6,999 nucleotides of DNA from Muribaculaceae bacterium. GTDB taxonomy: Bacteria; Bacteroidota; Bacteroidia; Bacteroidales; Muribaculaceae. Of this stretch, positions 1 to 5,840 are shown piece by piece (position 1 is the stretch's first letter; each line of letters begins with the position of its first letter). Under the pieces are notes generated by a model that searched no databases, was not told the DNA's origin, and saw nothing but the letters and a program-made list of their open reading frames with translations. The position numbers and the translations under genes were made by a program. The stretch spans positions 1 through 6,999 of the forward strand of contig JAFYCU010000193.1 in NCBI GenBank assembly GCA_017545095.1. Direction: 5' to 3'.

Positions 1-2
1 AA

Positions 3-65
3 GCGGTGGCACAACCTGCCGCACGCAAGGGCACAACGGCCACCATCGACTTTGGCGGCGAATAA
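3..65 (+). CDS. C-terminal end of an unidentified upstream gene (partial)
   Basis: In frame 3 the first bases read as 20 residues ending in ATIDFGGE followed by TAA at 63-65. This frame is preferred over the other two + frames because 13 of its 20 codons end in G or C, like the core genes further along, and because the sequence after the stop looks non-coding. The other two frames run on into the AT-rich leader and stop at about 120 and 163. The tail is rich in Ala, Thr and Gly and has no motif I can assign. A cell-division gene such as ftsA would be a reasonable neighbour of ftsZ, but nothing in these 20 residues shows it. Confidence 0.45.
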   Translation, partial: AVAQPAARKGTTATIDFGGE

Positions 66-100
66 GAGAGCGATGTGCTGCGGTGGCACGCGGCAGCGGC

Positions 101-117
101 ATGGCGGGTTTCGCCAT
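101..117 (+). other. small perfect stem-loop after the upstream gene
   Basis: ATGGCG at 101-106 and CGCCAT at 112-117 form a 6-bp perfect inverted repeat around a 5-base loop (GGTTT). It lies about 35 bp after the stop at 63-65. No T-run follows, so it is not a classical intrinsic terminator. It could be a weak 3'-end structure or chance. The 66-175 gap also holds a second copy, at 80-89, of the 10-mer found at 3-12 (GCGGTGGCAC). Confidence 0.3.
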
Positions 118-149
118 TGAAGGTAGTGAGATAAGTTTTGTGATTTTTG
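109..149 (+). promoter_or_regulatory. possible Bacteroidota-type promoter region for the Rpn gene
   Basis: The Bacteroidota consensus is TTTG near -33 and TAnnTTTG near -7, with about 17-23 bases between. Two imperfect candidates are seen: TTTC at 109-112 with AAGTTTTG at 133-140 (20-base spacer), and ATTG at 116-119 with GATTTTTG at 142-149 (22-base spacer). Each -7 element matches the consensus except at its first T. The stretch 121-165 is strikingly T-rich compared with what precedes it, which fits a promoter, but neither match is complete. Confidence 0.25.
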
Positions 150-175
150 ACAAGTTTTTTTAAAGCAACACCACT

Positions 176-1159
176 ATGGGCCGATATCTTGACCCCAAAG
201 CCGACTTGTTGTTCAAGCGTATATTCGGAGAACACAAGGATTTGGTGATGAGTTTGTTGAACGCGCTTCTTCCCCTGAACGATGATGAGCTTGTTACCGA
301 AATCGAGTACTTGTCGCCGGAGTTGGTGCCGCGCACGCCATTCCACAAGCTAAGCATTGTGGATGTGCGTTGCATCGATGCCAAAGGGCGGCAGTTCATT
401 GTGGAAATGCAGATGGTGTGGACGCCCACCTTCAAGCACCGTGTGCTGTTCAACGCCTCAAAGGCTTATGTGCAGCAAGCCAAGGAGAACGAGCCTTACA
501 AGATGCTGCAACCAGTCTACTCGTTGAACCTCTTGAATCAGGTGTTTGAACCCGATGTGGAGGATTACTATCACTATTACCGAATGGTGCACGAGCGTTA
601 CAGCGAAAAGGTGATTGAGGGATTGAGTTTGGTTTTCGTGGAGTTGCCCAAGTTCAAACCCCAAAACTGGGCTGAGAAAAAGATGCAGGTTTTGTGGCTG
701 CGGTTTCTCACTGAGATTAACGAGCGCACGAAACAAGCACCAGCCGAGCTGCTCGAGGCTCCGTTGGTGAAAAAGGCATTGGACATTCTTGAGGATTCGG
801 CATTGAACGACCAAGACCGATATGCCTACGACCATTTCTGGGACATGGTGAGAGCCGAGCGAACCTATTACGAGGAAGCCGATGAGCTGGGGCAGGCCAA
901 AGGTCTCGCCCGCGGCTTAGCCGAGGGGCATGCCAAAGGTTTAGCCGAGGGTCGTGCCGAGGGTCGTGCCGAGGGTCGTGCCGAGGGTCGTGCCGAGGGT
1001 CGTGCCGAGGGTCGTGCCGAGGGTCGTGCCGAGGGTCGTGCCGAGGGTCGTGCCGAAGCAATGCAGCAGATTGCCCACGAGTTGAAGCAAAGCGGAATAC
1101 CCATTGAGATAATTATGGAGGCCACAAAGCTCACCAAAGAGCAAATCAATGATTTGTGA
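176..1159 (+). CDS. Rpn/PDDEXK_2 family nuclease-like protein (putative transposase family)
   Basis: This 327-residue protein belongs to the PD-(D/E)XK nuclease-like group that includes the E. coli Rpn proteins and the TIGR01784 'putative transposase' family. Proteins of this group are DNA endonucleases that can promote recombination; E. coli relatives have been linked to phage defence. The N-terminus MGRYLDPKADLLFKRIFG is the family signature. The likely active-site residues are D63 (in SIVDVR) and E77-x-Q79 (in FIVEMQM), followed by the conserved helix around FNASKAYVQQ (92-101). Residues 241-292 form thirteen A-x-G-x tetrapeptides, the last nine all AEGR, before a helical tail of about 35 residues. 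An in-frame TAA at 161-163 lies just upstream, so ATG 176 is the first possible ATG start. No terminal inverted repeats or target-site duplications are visible, so it is not shown to be a mobile element itself. The next gene starts 87 bp downstream. Family assignment is firm; the biological role is inferred. Confidence 0.9.
   Translation: MGRYLDPKADLLFKRIFGEHKDLVMSLLNALLPLNDDELVTEIEYLSPELVPRTPFHKLSIVDVRCIDAKGRQFIVEMQMVWTPTFKHRVLFNASKAYVQQAKENEPYKMLQPVYSLNLLNQVFEPDVEDYYHYYRMVHERYSEKVIEGLSLVFVELPKFKPQNWAEKKMQVLWLRFLTEINERTKQAPAELLEAPLVKKALDILEDSALNDQDRYAYDHFWDMVRAERTYYEEADELGQAKGLARGLAEGHAKGLAEGRAEGRAEGRAEGRAEGRAEGRAEGRAEGRAEGRAEAMQQIAHELKQSGIPIEIIMEATKLTKEQINDL
896..1051 (+). repeat. 12-bp in-frame tandem repeat (GCCGAGGGTCGT) in the Rpn gene
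   Basis: Nine identical 12-base units (GCCGAGGGTCGT) run without a mismatch from 944 to 1051. They are preceded by four degenerate units at 896, 908, 920 and 932 and followed by a partial unit (GCCGA, 1052-1056). Each unit encodes Ala-Glu-Gly-Arg; the degenerate ones give AKGL, ARGL, AEGH and AKGL. Identity even at third codon positions means the perfect block expanded recently. Because the unit is a multiple of three, gain or loss of copies keeps the frame and only changes the length of the segment before the C-terminal helix. The repeat also opens long spurious reading frames on the opposite strand. Confidence 0.97.
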
Positions 1160-1180
1160 GGTTCCTTCATGGATGGTGGT

Positions 1181-1210
1181 GTGGCATTTGAGTATAGTGG
1201 CATTTGAGTA
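1181..1210 (+). repeat. tandem 14-bp direct repeat in the ftsZ leader
   Basis: GTGGCATTTGAGTA occurs at 1181-1194 and again at 1197-1210, separated by TA, giving a 16-bp period. It sits in the 87-bp gap between the Rpn gene and ftsZ, ending 36 bp before the ftsZ start. Each copy contains a TTTG. The TTTG at 1187-1190 lies 18 bases before TAAAGATG (1209-1216), which agrees with the Bacteroidota -7 consensus TAnnTTTG at only part of its positions. The repeat could be a duplicated promoter element, a pair of operator half-sites, or a simple duplication. The repeat is certain; the function is unknown. Confidence 0.85.
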
Positions 1211-1246
1211 AAGATGTGATATTAAAAAAGCTCTTGCGCGATAATA

Positions 1247-2392
1247 ATGTCTGAGAGTATTTTCAATTCAATAGATTCTGATCCTGGTTTTGTCGATATT
1301 CCATCGAATCCTATAGACATCAAGGTGATAGGAGTAGGCGGTGGTGGCGTGAATGCTATCGACCGGCTTTGTGCACTGAACGTTACAGGGGTTAGCCTGG
1401 TGGCTGTGAATACCGACAGGGCTTCGTTGGCAGCCAGTGCGGCTCCAGTGCGCTTGTGTCTGGGCAATGGAAAAGGAGCGGGCGATAAGCCCGAGGTGGC
1501 ACGGCAGTCGGCCGAGGATTCGGCCGATAAGATTGCCCATCTGTTTGACGACAATGCCAAGTTGGTGTTTATCACCGCCAGTATGGGTGGTGGCACTGGA
1601 ACAGGTGCGGCTCCTGTGGTGGCGCGCTTAGCCCATGAACGACAGCTGCTCACCGTGGGGGTAGTGACCATCCCATTTCACTTCGAGGGAAAGAACAAAA
1701 TCAAAAAAGCATTGCTAGGTGCCGAGGAGATGAGCCATCATCTGGATGCTTTGATTGTCATCAACAATCAGAATCTGATTGATTGCTACCCCGACAACAC
1801 CATGCGCGAGAACTTTGCGTTGGCCGACGACACGCTGGCTTGTGCCGTGAAGAGCATCAGCGAGCTGGTTGAGAAAAGAGGTTATTGGAATATCGACCTT
1901 AACGATGTGGACACCACCCTGCGTGGTCAGGGTGTGGCCATCATCAGCAATGGAGTGGGACAAGGCGAGCACCGCGTTCAGCAGGCTTTGGACGAGGCTC
2001 TGCGTTCCCCCTTGCTTAAGAATAGAGATGTGTATGGCGCTTCCCGATTACTCATTGCGGTATTCACGAGTCCGCAGGAGCAGTACACGCTCAAGGGCCA
2101 CGAGATGCAGCAGCTACGCGACTTTAAAAAGAAGTTTCGTGGCGAGCCCGAACAAATCACGGGTTGGTATTACGATGATGACCTGGACGACCAAGTGAAA
2201 GTCACTGTGCTGGCTGCCGGGTTCAGCATGTCATTCAACAGCGAAATGGACGAACCGGTGTACACCATCCTCACTCCTGAACAAATGGATGATGAGGGCA
2301 GCATTCAGCACATCGAGGCTACCCCTACGCTCAACCGAGTGCGGGAAGTGGACAAAGCTGAAAAGTCGAGCAAGAAAAAGATTGTGTTTTAA
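1247..2392 (+). CDS. ftsZ: FtsZ, divergent cell-division GTPase
   Basis: FtsZ is the tubulin-like GTPase that polymerises into the cytoplasmic Z-ring at midcell. The T1 loop is at 29-37 (GVGGGGVNA), NTD at 55-57, and the tubulin signature GGGTGTG at 114-120. FEGK at 146-149 starts the segment contacting nucleotide. ADDTL is at 193-197, and the catalytic T7 loop N215-x-D217-x-x-D220 is intact, so the protein should hydrolyse GTP across a subunit interface. The segments KPEVARQSAEDS and GQGEHRVQQALDEAL resemble Bacteroides FtsZ. Oddities: about four residues are missing before GAGDKP in the T3 region. Lys151 stands where E. coli has Arg142. The globular part ends near 330, leaving a tail of only about 50 residues ending KKKIVF. 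The start follows an in-frame stop at 1223. The next gene begins 11 bp after the stop. It may be the only FtsZ, evolving fast, or a paralogue; the window cannot decide. Confidence 0.93.
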   Translation: MSESIFNSIDSDPGFVDIPSNPIDIKVIGVGGGGVNAIDRLCALNVTGVSLVAVNTDRASLAASAAPVRLCLGNGKGAGDKPEVARQSAEDSADKIAHLFDDNAKLVFITASMGGGTGTGAAPVVARLAHERQLLTVGVVTIPFHFEGKNKIKKALLGAEEMSHHLDALIVINNQNLIDCYPDNTMRENFALADDTLACAVKSISELVEKRGYWNIDLNDVDTTLRGQGVAIISNGVGQGEHRVQQALDEALRSPLLKNRDVYGASRLLIAVFTSPQEQYTLKGHEMQQLRDFKKKFRGEPEQITGWYYDDDLDDQVKVTVLAAGFSMSFNSEMDEPVYTILTPEQMDDEGSIQHIEATPTLNRVREVDKAEKSSKKKIVF

Positions 2393-2403
2393 AGTTTACG
2401 ACA

Positions 2404-5199
2404 ATGAGAAATGCCGATAAATCATTGCAAAGTTACCCCTATGCGATATGGCTGAAGCGCATGGTGGCATTGATGCTGTGCTGCATGGCATTTCATTTCG
2501 ATGCCGCCGCCATCAATGGCGATGTGAATGGCGACAACGTGACGGACATCGACGACGTGAACATCATCATCAACATCATGCTCCACAAGGCCGATGCCAC
2601 GGCGGCAGCCGATGTTGACGGCAGCGGCGTGGTCGACATTGATGACTTGAACCAAATCATCAATGTGATGCTTCATAAGGACGTTGACACCGAAGAGGTT
2701 CGCTACGAGCAGTGTTATCGAACGCTCAAAGAGTCACCAATAAAAAACAGGCACACCAGTATGGATTACGCCTGGTTGCGCTCGGTGTGGACGTTGAATG
2801 AATTAACCACCGATGAGGCCATATGCGCCTGGCGCGACGATGGCATGGAGGAGTTGTGCAAAGACATATGGAACGCTGAGAATCCGTTCACGGCTCATTT
2901 GTTCGACTATCTGTGTGCCTGCATTGAAGTGTGCAACGATTACTTGCGTGATTTCAAGGATAACGAAAGTGGCCACAGCGCCGAAGTGCGCTGGCTCAGG
3001 GCGTGGTATTATTTAGGAATGCTCGATGCATTTGGCGACATCCCGCTCACCGAGCAGGGGTCGCCGCTCATCGCCCCGCAAGTGTCGCGGCGCGAGGCTT
3101 ACGACTTTGTGGTGCGTGAGCTGCTCGACATAGAGCCGCAACTGGCTGAACCCAAACATGCAAGCAATGGTTATCCCGACCGTGCAGCCGCATGGATGCT
3201 TTTGGCGCGTATCTATCTTAATGCCGAAATTTATGCCGGCGAAAGTCAGTGGGATAAAGCGGCATACTATGCTCAGCGCGTTGTTGACTCGCCTTATCAC
3301 CTGTGCACAACATCGGTGGAAGATTGCACTCCATTCCAGTTGCTCTTCATGGCCGATAATGATTCCAATGGCGCTCAAGATGAAATGGTGATGACCATCC
3401 CTTACGATGGCAACGAATATGCCGCTGATGCTGCTGCACCATGGAATGGAACCACATTCCTTGTGGCATCGACCTACGACCACGAGGCCAATGCAGATTA
3501 TCTGAGTGGCATCAATCAGTGCTGGATGGGCAACCGCACTCGCATCCAATTGCCGTTGCGGTTTTTGTCATCGATCTATGTCTCTTATGGCAATCCACAG
3601 GCAACATCGGTGGCTGCTGGCGATAATCGCGCTCTGTTCGACACAAACACGAATCGTGTGTCTGGAGGAGTGTATGATATAAACAGCTTTAAGCAAGGTT
3701 ACGCCTATCTCAAGTTCCGCAACATTCGCAGCGATGGCGCACTGCCGAGCAGTAACGAGTTTTGCGACATTGATTATCCCTTGATGCGCGTTGCCGAGGC
3801 TTATTTGACTCTTGCCGAAGTGGATGCACGCCAGCATGGTGGCCAATGCACATCACAAGGTTTGCAGAGCCTCAATGCGTTGCGCACACGGGCAGCCGCC
3901 CAGCCGCTTGACTCGGCCTCGCTCGGTGTGGTGCTTGATGAGTGGTCGCGCGAATTCGCTTTCGAGGGGCGCCGGCGAACCGACCTTGTGAGGCATGGAT
4001 GTTTTGGCGGAGACGCTTCTTTCAATTGGGAATGGAAGGGTTACACGCATTGGGGAAAGGATTTTTCAACGCTTCGTAATGTGTTCGGTTACCCCGCATG
4101 GGCTTTGGAGGCCAATTCGCAGCTCAAGCAGAACCCAGGCTATGACCCCAATGTGTGGACTGTGGTTCCCGAAACCGTGAACATATATACTTCTCAAGAT
4201 GGTTACGACCCGACAAGAAACGGATTGTATTTTACGATTCGGTGGGATGCACAGACAATAGAACGTAATGTGATGGCTCCTATCTATGTGGTCGAAATGT
4301 CGGTCAATGGTGAAACGTATGTACCCATTGACACCACCTATGAGAGCGAGATGACGATTCATTATTCGAAGTTGTATGGCCTTGTTAACGAACTGGCGAA
4401 GTGGGATTCTCCCGAAGCGATGCCCGAAGTTGTGCCCCTTTATTTCCGCATTTCGCTCTTGGGTTTGAATCATGTTTCGGGAGAGGGAACGGTGAGGGTT
4501 AAGTCCATCTACCAAAAATGGCATCCAATTGCATTGCGCCTCATCGAGAATCGTTCGCCATCCATTATTGAGCGCGATATGGTGCCAGTGTTTCAATATG
4601 ATGAGAACGAACTGGATGTGTATTGGCGTTTGGTCTATGTCGATGACAACGGAGTGCGATTGCACCTCGCCACATTGCTTGATGACTACGTGATTGACGC
4701 AGCCGATGTTACTTTGGGAGGCGAACTGGCCGATGGCATCTCGGTCGATTCGCGCGGCTTCTATTCTGTTGTTCCACGTTGGTATCTGATGGTGGCATCG
4801 GTCGACCGCAAGCAGGGCGAGGTTGTGTGTTCGGTGCAATTCAACCAGCCGCAAGTGTGGCTTATGGGGCCAGTCACTCAGCAGGGTGACTGGAATGAAC
4901 TGGAGGAAGGCAGCCAGTTTAGTGTGCCGACGACTGCCGATGGCGAATTTGTTTCGCCGCCGTTTGCCCGCAGTGTGCCGGGTGGTGATGGTGACGGCGT
5001 GCGCGCCTATGTCAAAATCCCTGGGTATGACTGGTGGAAGAGCGAGTTTATGGTGTATAACGATACGATTGCCTATCGAGGAAAGGCGTGGGACCAAAAT
5101 TCCCCCGTCAGTGAAGGCGGTTTTGGCTACAGAGTGCCTGGAAAGGCTGGCCAGCGCCTTTATTTCAATTTCTCAAACGATACAGGCCGAATAGAATAA
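2404..5199 (+). CDS. Secreted dockerin-SusD-SusE/F-like fusion protein
   Basis: This 931-residue exported protein probably binds a glycan at the cell surface. Residues 1-36 look like a signal peptide: Lys/Arg near 18-19, a hydrophobic stretch at 20-30, and likely signal-peptidase-I cleavage after AAA (34-36). No good lipobox surrounds C26/C27, although SusD proteins are normally lipoproteins. Residues 40-51 and 70-81 are two dockerin/EF-hand-like loops (D40/N42/D44/D48/D51 and D70/D72/S74/D78/D81), each followed by a similar helix. Residues about 100-580 are SusD/RagB-like, with AEVRWLRAWYYLGMLDAFGD (193-212), AAAWMLLARIYLNA (261-274), YPLMRVAEAYLTLAEVDA (458-475) and REFAFEGRRRTDLVRHG (516-532). 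Residues about 588-702 resemble the SusE N-terminal Ig-like domain, and about 815-931 the SusE/SusF carbohydrate-binding type, with W819, W830, W877 and W878. The ORF is uninterrupted. ATG 2404 is chosen because the next Met (20) would remove the basic n-region. No susC gene is in the window. The substrate is unknown. Confidence 0.88.
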   Translation: MRNADKSLQSYPYAIWLKRMVALMLCCMAFHFDAAAINGDVNGDNVTDIDDVNIIINIMLHKADATAAADVDGSGVVDIDDLNQIINVMLHKDVDTEEVRYEQCYRTLKESPIKNRHTSMDYAWLRSVWTLNELTTDEAICAWRDDGMEELCKDIWNAENPFTAHLFDYLCACIEVCNDYLRDFKDNESGHSAEVRWLRAWYYLGMLDAFGDIPLTEQGSPLIAPQVSRREAYDFVVRELLDIEPQLAEPKHASNGYPDRAAAWMLLARIYLNAEIYAGESQWDKAAYYAQRVVDSPYHLCTTSVEDCTPFQLLFMADNDSNGAQDEMVMTIPYDGNEYAADAAAPWNGTTFLVASTYDHEANADYLSGINQCWMGNRTRIQLPLRFLSSIYVSYGNPQATSVAAGDNRALFDTNTNRVSGGVYDINSFKQGYAYLKFRNIRSDGALPSSNEFCDIDYPLMRVAEAYLTLAEVDARQHGGQCTSQGLQSLNALRTRAAAQPLDSASLGVVLDEWSREFAFEGRRRTDLVRHGCFGGDASFNWEWKGYTHWGKDFSTLRNVFGYPAWALEANSQLKQNPGYDPNVWTVVPETVNIYTSQDGYDPTRNGLYFTIRWDAQTIERNVMAPIYVVEMSVNGETYVPIDTTYESEMTIHYSKLYGLVNELAKWDSPEAMPEVVPLYFRISLLGLNHVSGEGTVRVKSIYQKWHPIALRLIENRSPSIIERDMVPVFQYDENELDVYWRLVYVDDNGVRLHLATLLDDYVIDAADVTLGGELADGISVDSRGFYSVVPRWYLMVASVDRKQGEVVCSVQFNQPQVWLMGPVTQQGDWNELEEGSQFSVPTTADGEFVSPPFARSVPGGDGDGVRAYVKIPGYDWWKSEFMVYNDTIAYRGKAWDQNSPVSEGGFGYRVPGKAGQRLYFNFSNDTGRIE

Positions 5200-5234
5200 G
5201 TGATTCAGTTTATTAGATTAAGTGCACAATAATT

Positions 5235-5684
5235 ATGTCAATATTTGAACAAGTGAATGCGGGCATCAAGGCTGCTATGCTGGCCCGCGACAAGGTGCGG
5301 CTCACCGCACTGCAAGGCATCAAGGCCGAACTGCTGCTCATCAAGACACAGCCGGGCAACGGCGGCGAGGTGAGCGACGAGAATGCCCTCAAGGCACTCG
5401 TACGCATGGCTAAGCAGCGCCGCGAGAGCGCACAGATTTACACCGAGCAGAACCGTGCCGACCTGGCGCAGGAGGAGCTTGCCCAGGCAGCCGTCATCGA
5501 CGAGTTCCTGCCGCAGCCACTCAGCGACGAGGAACTCACGGCAGCCCTGCGCGACATCATCGCCCAGACGGGTGCCGCCGGCATGAAGGACATGGGCCGC
5601 GTGATGGGTGTGGCCACCAAGCAACTCGCCGGCCGTGCCGACGGCAAAGCCATCTCCACCAAGGTGCGAGAGCTGCTGGCGTAG
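5235..5684 (+). CDS. GatB/YqeY domain-containing protein
   Basis: A 149-residue protein of the YqeY family, typical in length. The family shares the helical tail domain of GatB, the tRNA-dependent amidotransferase subunit, and is thought to interact with tRNA; the reaction or partner of the free-standing protein is not firmly established. Characteristic features are all present: ARDKVRLTALQGIKAEL at 17-33, the RRESAQIY segment (62-69) with downstream acidic residues, FLPQPLSDEEL (90-100), and the C-terminal signature KDMGRVMGVATKQLAGRADG followed by a VREL helix. The protein is rich in Ala and charged residues, has no signal peptide or membrane segment and is presumably cytoplasmic. It begins 35 bp after the SusD fusion gene. 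Proximity to ftsZ is familiar from Bacteroidales genomes, which suggests the SusD-like gene is the insertion between them (inference). G+C in a sampled line is about 65%. Confidence 0.93.
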   Translation: MSIFEQVNAGIKAAMLARDKVRLTALQGIKAELLLIKTQPGNGGEVSDENALKALVRMAKQRRESAQIYTEQNRADLAQEELAQAAVIDEFLPQPLSDEELTAALRDIIAQTGAAGMKDMGRVMGVATKQLAGRADGKAISTKVRELLA

Positions 5685-5719
5685 GAGAACCGAGAACCGA
5701 GAACCGAGAACCAAGAACC
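5685..5719. repeat. GAGAACC heptamer tandem repeat
   Basis: Four exact GAGAACC units at 5685-5691, 5692-5698, 5699-5705 and 5706-5712 are followed by one variant, AAGAACC (5713-5719). The array starts on the base after the yqeY stop codon. Its complement reads as GGTTCTC heptamers. Arrays of this kind, often translated by mistake as 'LGSRFSVLGSRFS', are familiar in intergenic DNA of Bacteroidota, so this is probably one member of a dispersed repeat family rather than part of a gene. Confidence 0.93.
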
Positions 5720-5741
5720 GAGAGCACAATCAGTCCGAAGG

Positions 5742-5762
5742 TCGCAAGGCATCGCCTTGCGA
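5742..5762. other. perfect 9-bp hairpin (REP-like) between heptamer arrays
   Basis: TCGCAAGGC at 5742-5750 and GCCTTGCGA at 5754-5762 are exact reverse complements around the 3-base loop ATC. The flanking pair (G5741/A5763) does not extend the stem. It is followed by GAAACCCC rather than T residues, so it is not a classical rho-independent terminator on the + strand. A second short palindrome, TTGCGCAA, lies at 5775-5782, and its CGCAA half could pair alternatively with TTGCG at 5758-5762. The layout resembles a REP-type palindrome embedded in an intergenic repeat. It could stabilise the yqeY 3' end if the mRNA reads through. Confidence 0.75.
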
Positions 5763-5780
5763 AACCCCGCCGCATTGCGC

Positions 5781-5836
5781 AACTTGTAGCTCGTAACCCA
5801 TAGCTTATAGTTATCCATTGTCAATTATCAAGTAAT
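5781..5836. repeat. degenerate heptamer-periodic tract upstream of serS
   Basis: Read in sevens from 5781, the sequence falls into related units: AACTTGT, AGCTCGT, AACCCAT, AGCTTAT, AGTTATC, CATTGTC, AATTATC, AAGTAAT. The period is the same seven bases as in the GAGAACC array about 60 bp upstream, but the units have diverged. The tract ends four bases before the serS ATG, so it forms the immediate 5' leader of serS. I see no clear Bacteroidota promoter in the 5685-5840 gap. serS may therefore be read from yqeY or from a promoter too weak to recognise. Confidence 0.65.
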
Positions 5837-5840
5837 CATA

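Noticed and set aside
896..1051. CRISPR array
   Set aside because: The 12-bp units are directly contiguous with no spacers and encode an in-frame protein tail.
176..1159. Complete insertion sequence around the Rpn-family gene
   Set aside because: No terminal inverted repeats or target duplications were found in the flanks at 66-175 or 1160-1246, and PDDEXK_2 genes are usually not bounded by such ends.
717..1203. Several - strand frames with RHDP, LGTT or ARPS repeats
   Set aside because: These are the complement of the 12-bp tandem repeat read in the three antisense frames. The repetitive peptides arise from the repeat alone.
4066..5097. 343-residue open frame on the - strand
   Set aside because: It is antisense to the SusD/SusE-like region, shows no family motif, and has the His- and Ile-rich composition of a shadow frame.
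5742..5762. Rho-independent terminator of yqeY
   Set aside because: The stem is perfect, but it is followed by GAAACCCC and not by a T-run on either strand.
5438..5824. 128-residue - strand frame with SVLGSRFS-type repeats
   Set aside because: It is generated by the GAGAACC heptamers and the antisense strand of yqeY. Such translations are common artefacts of these intergenic repeats.
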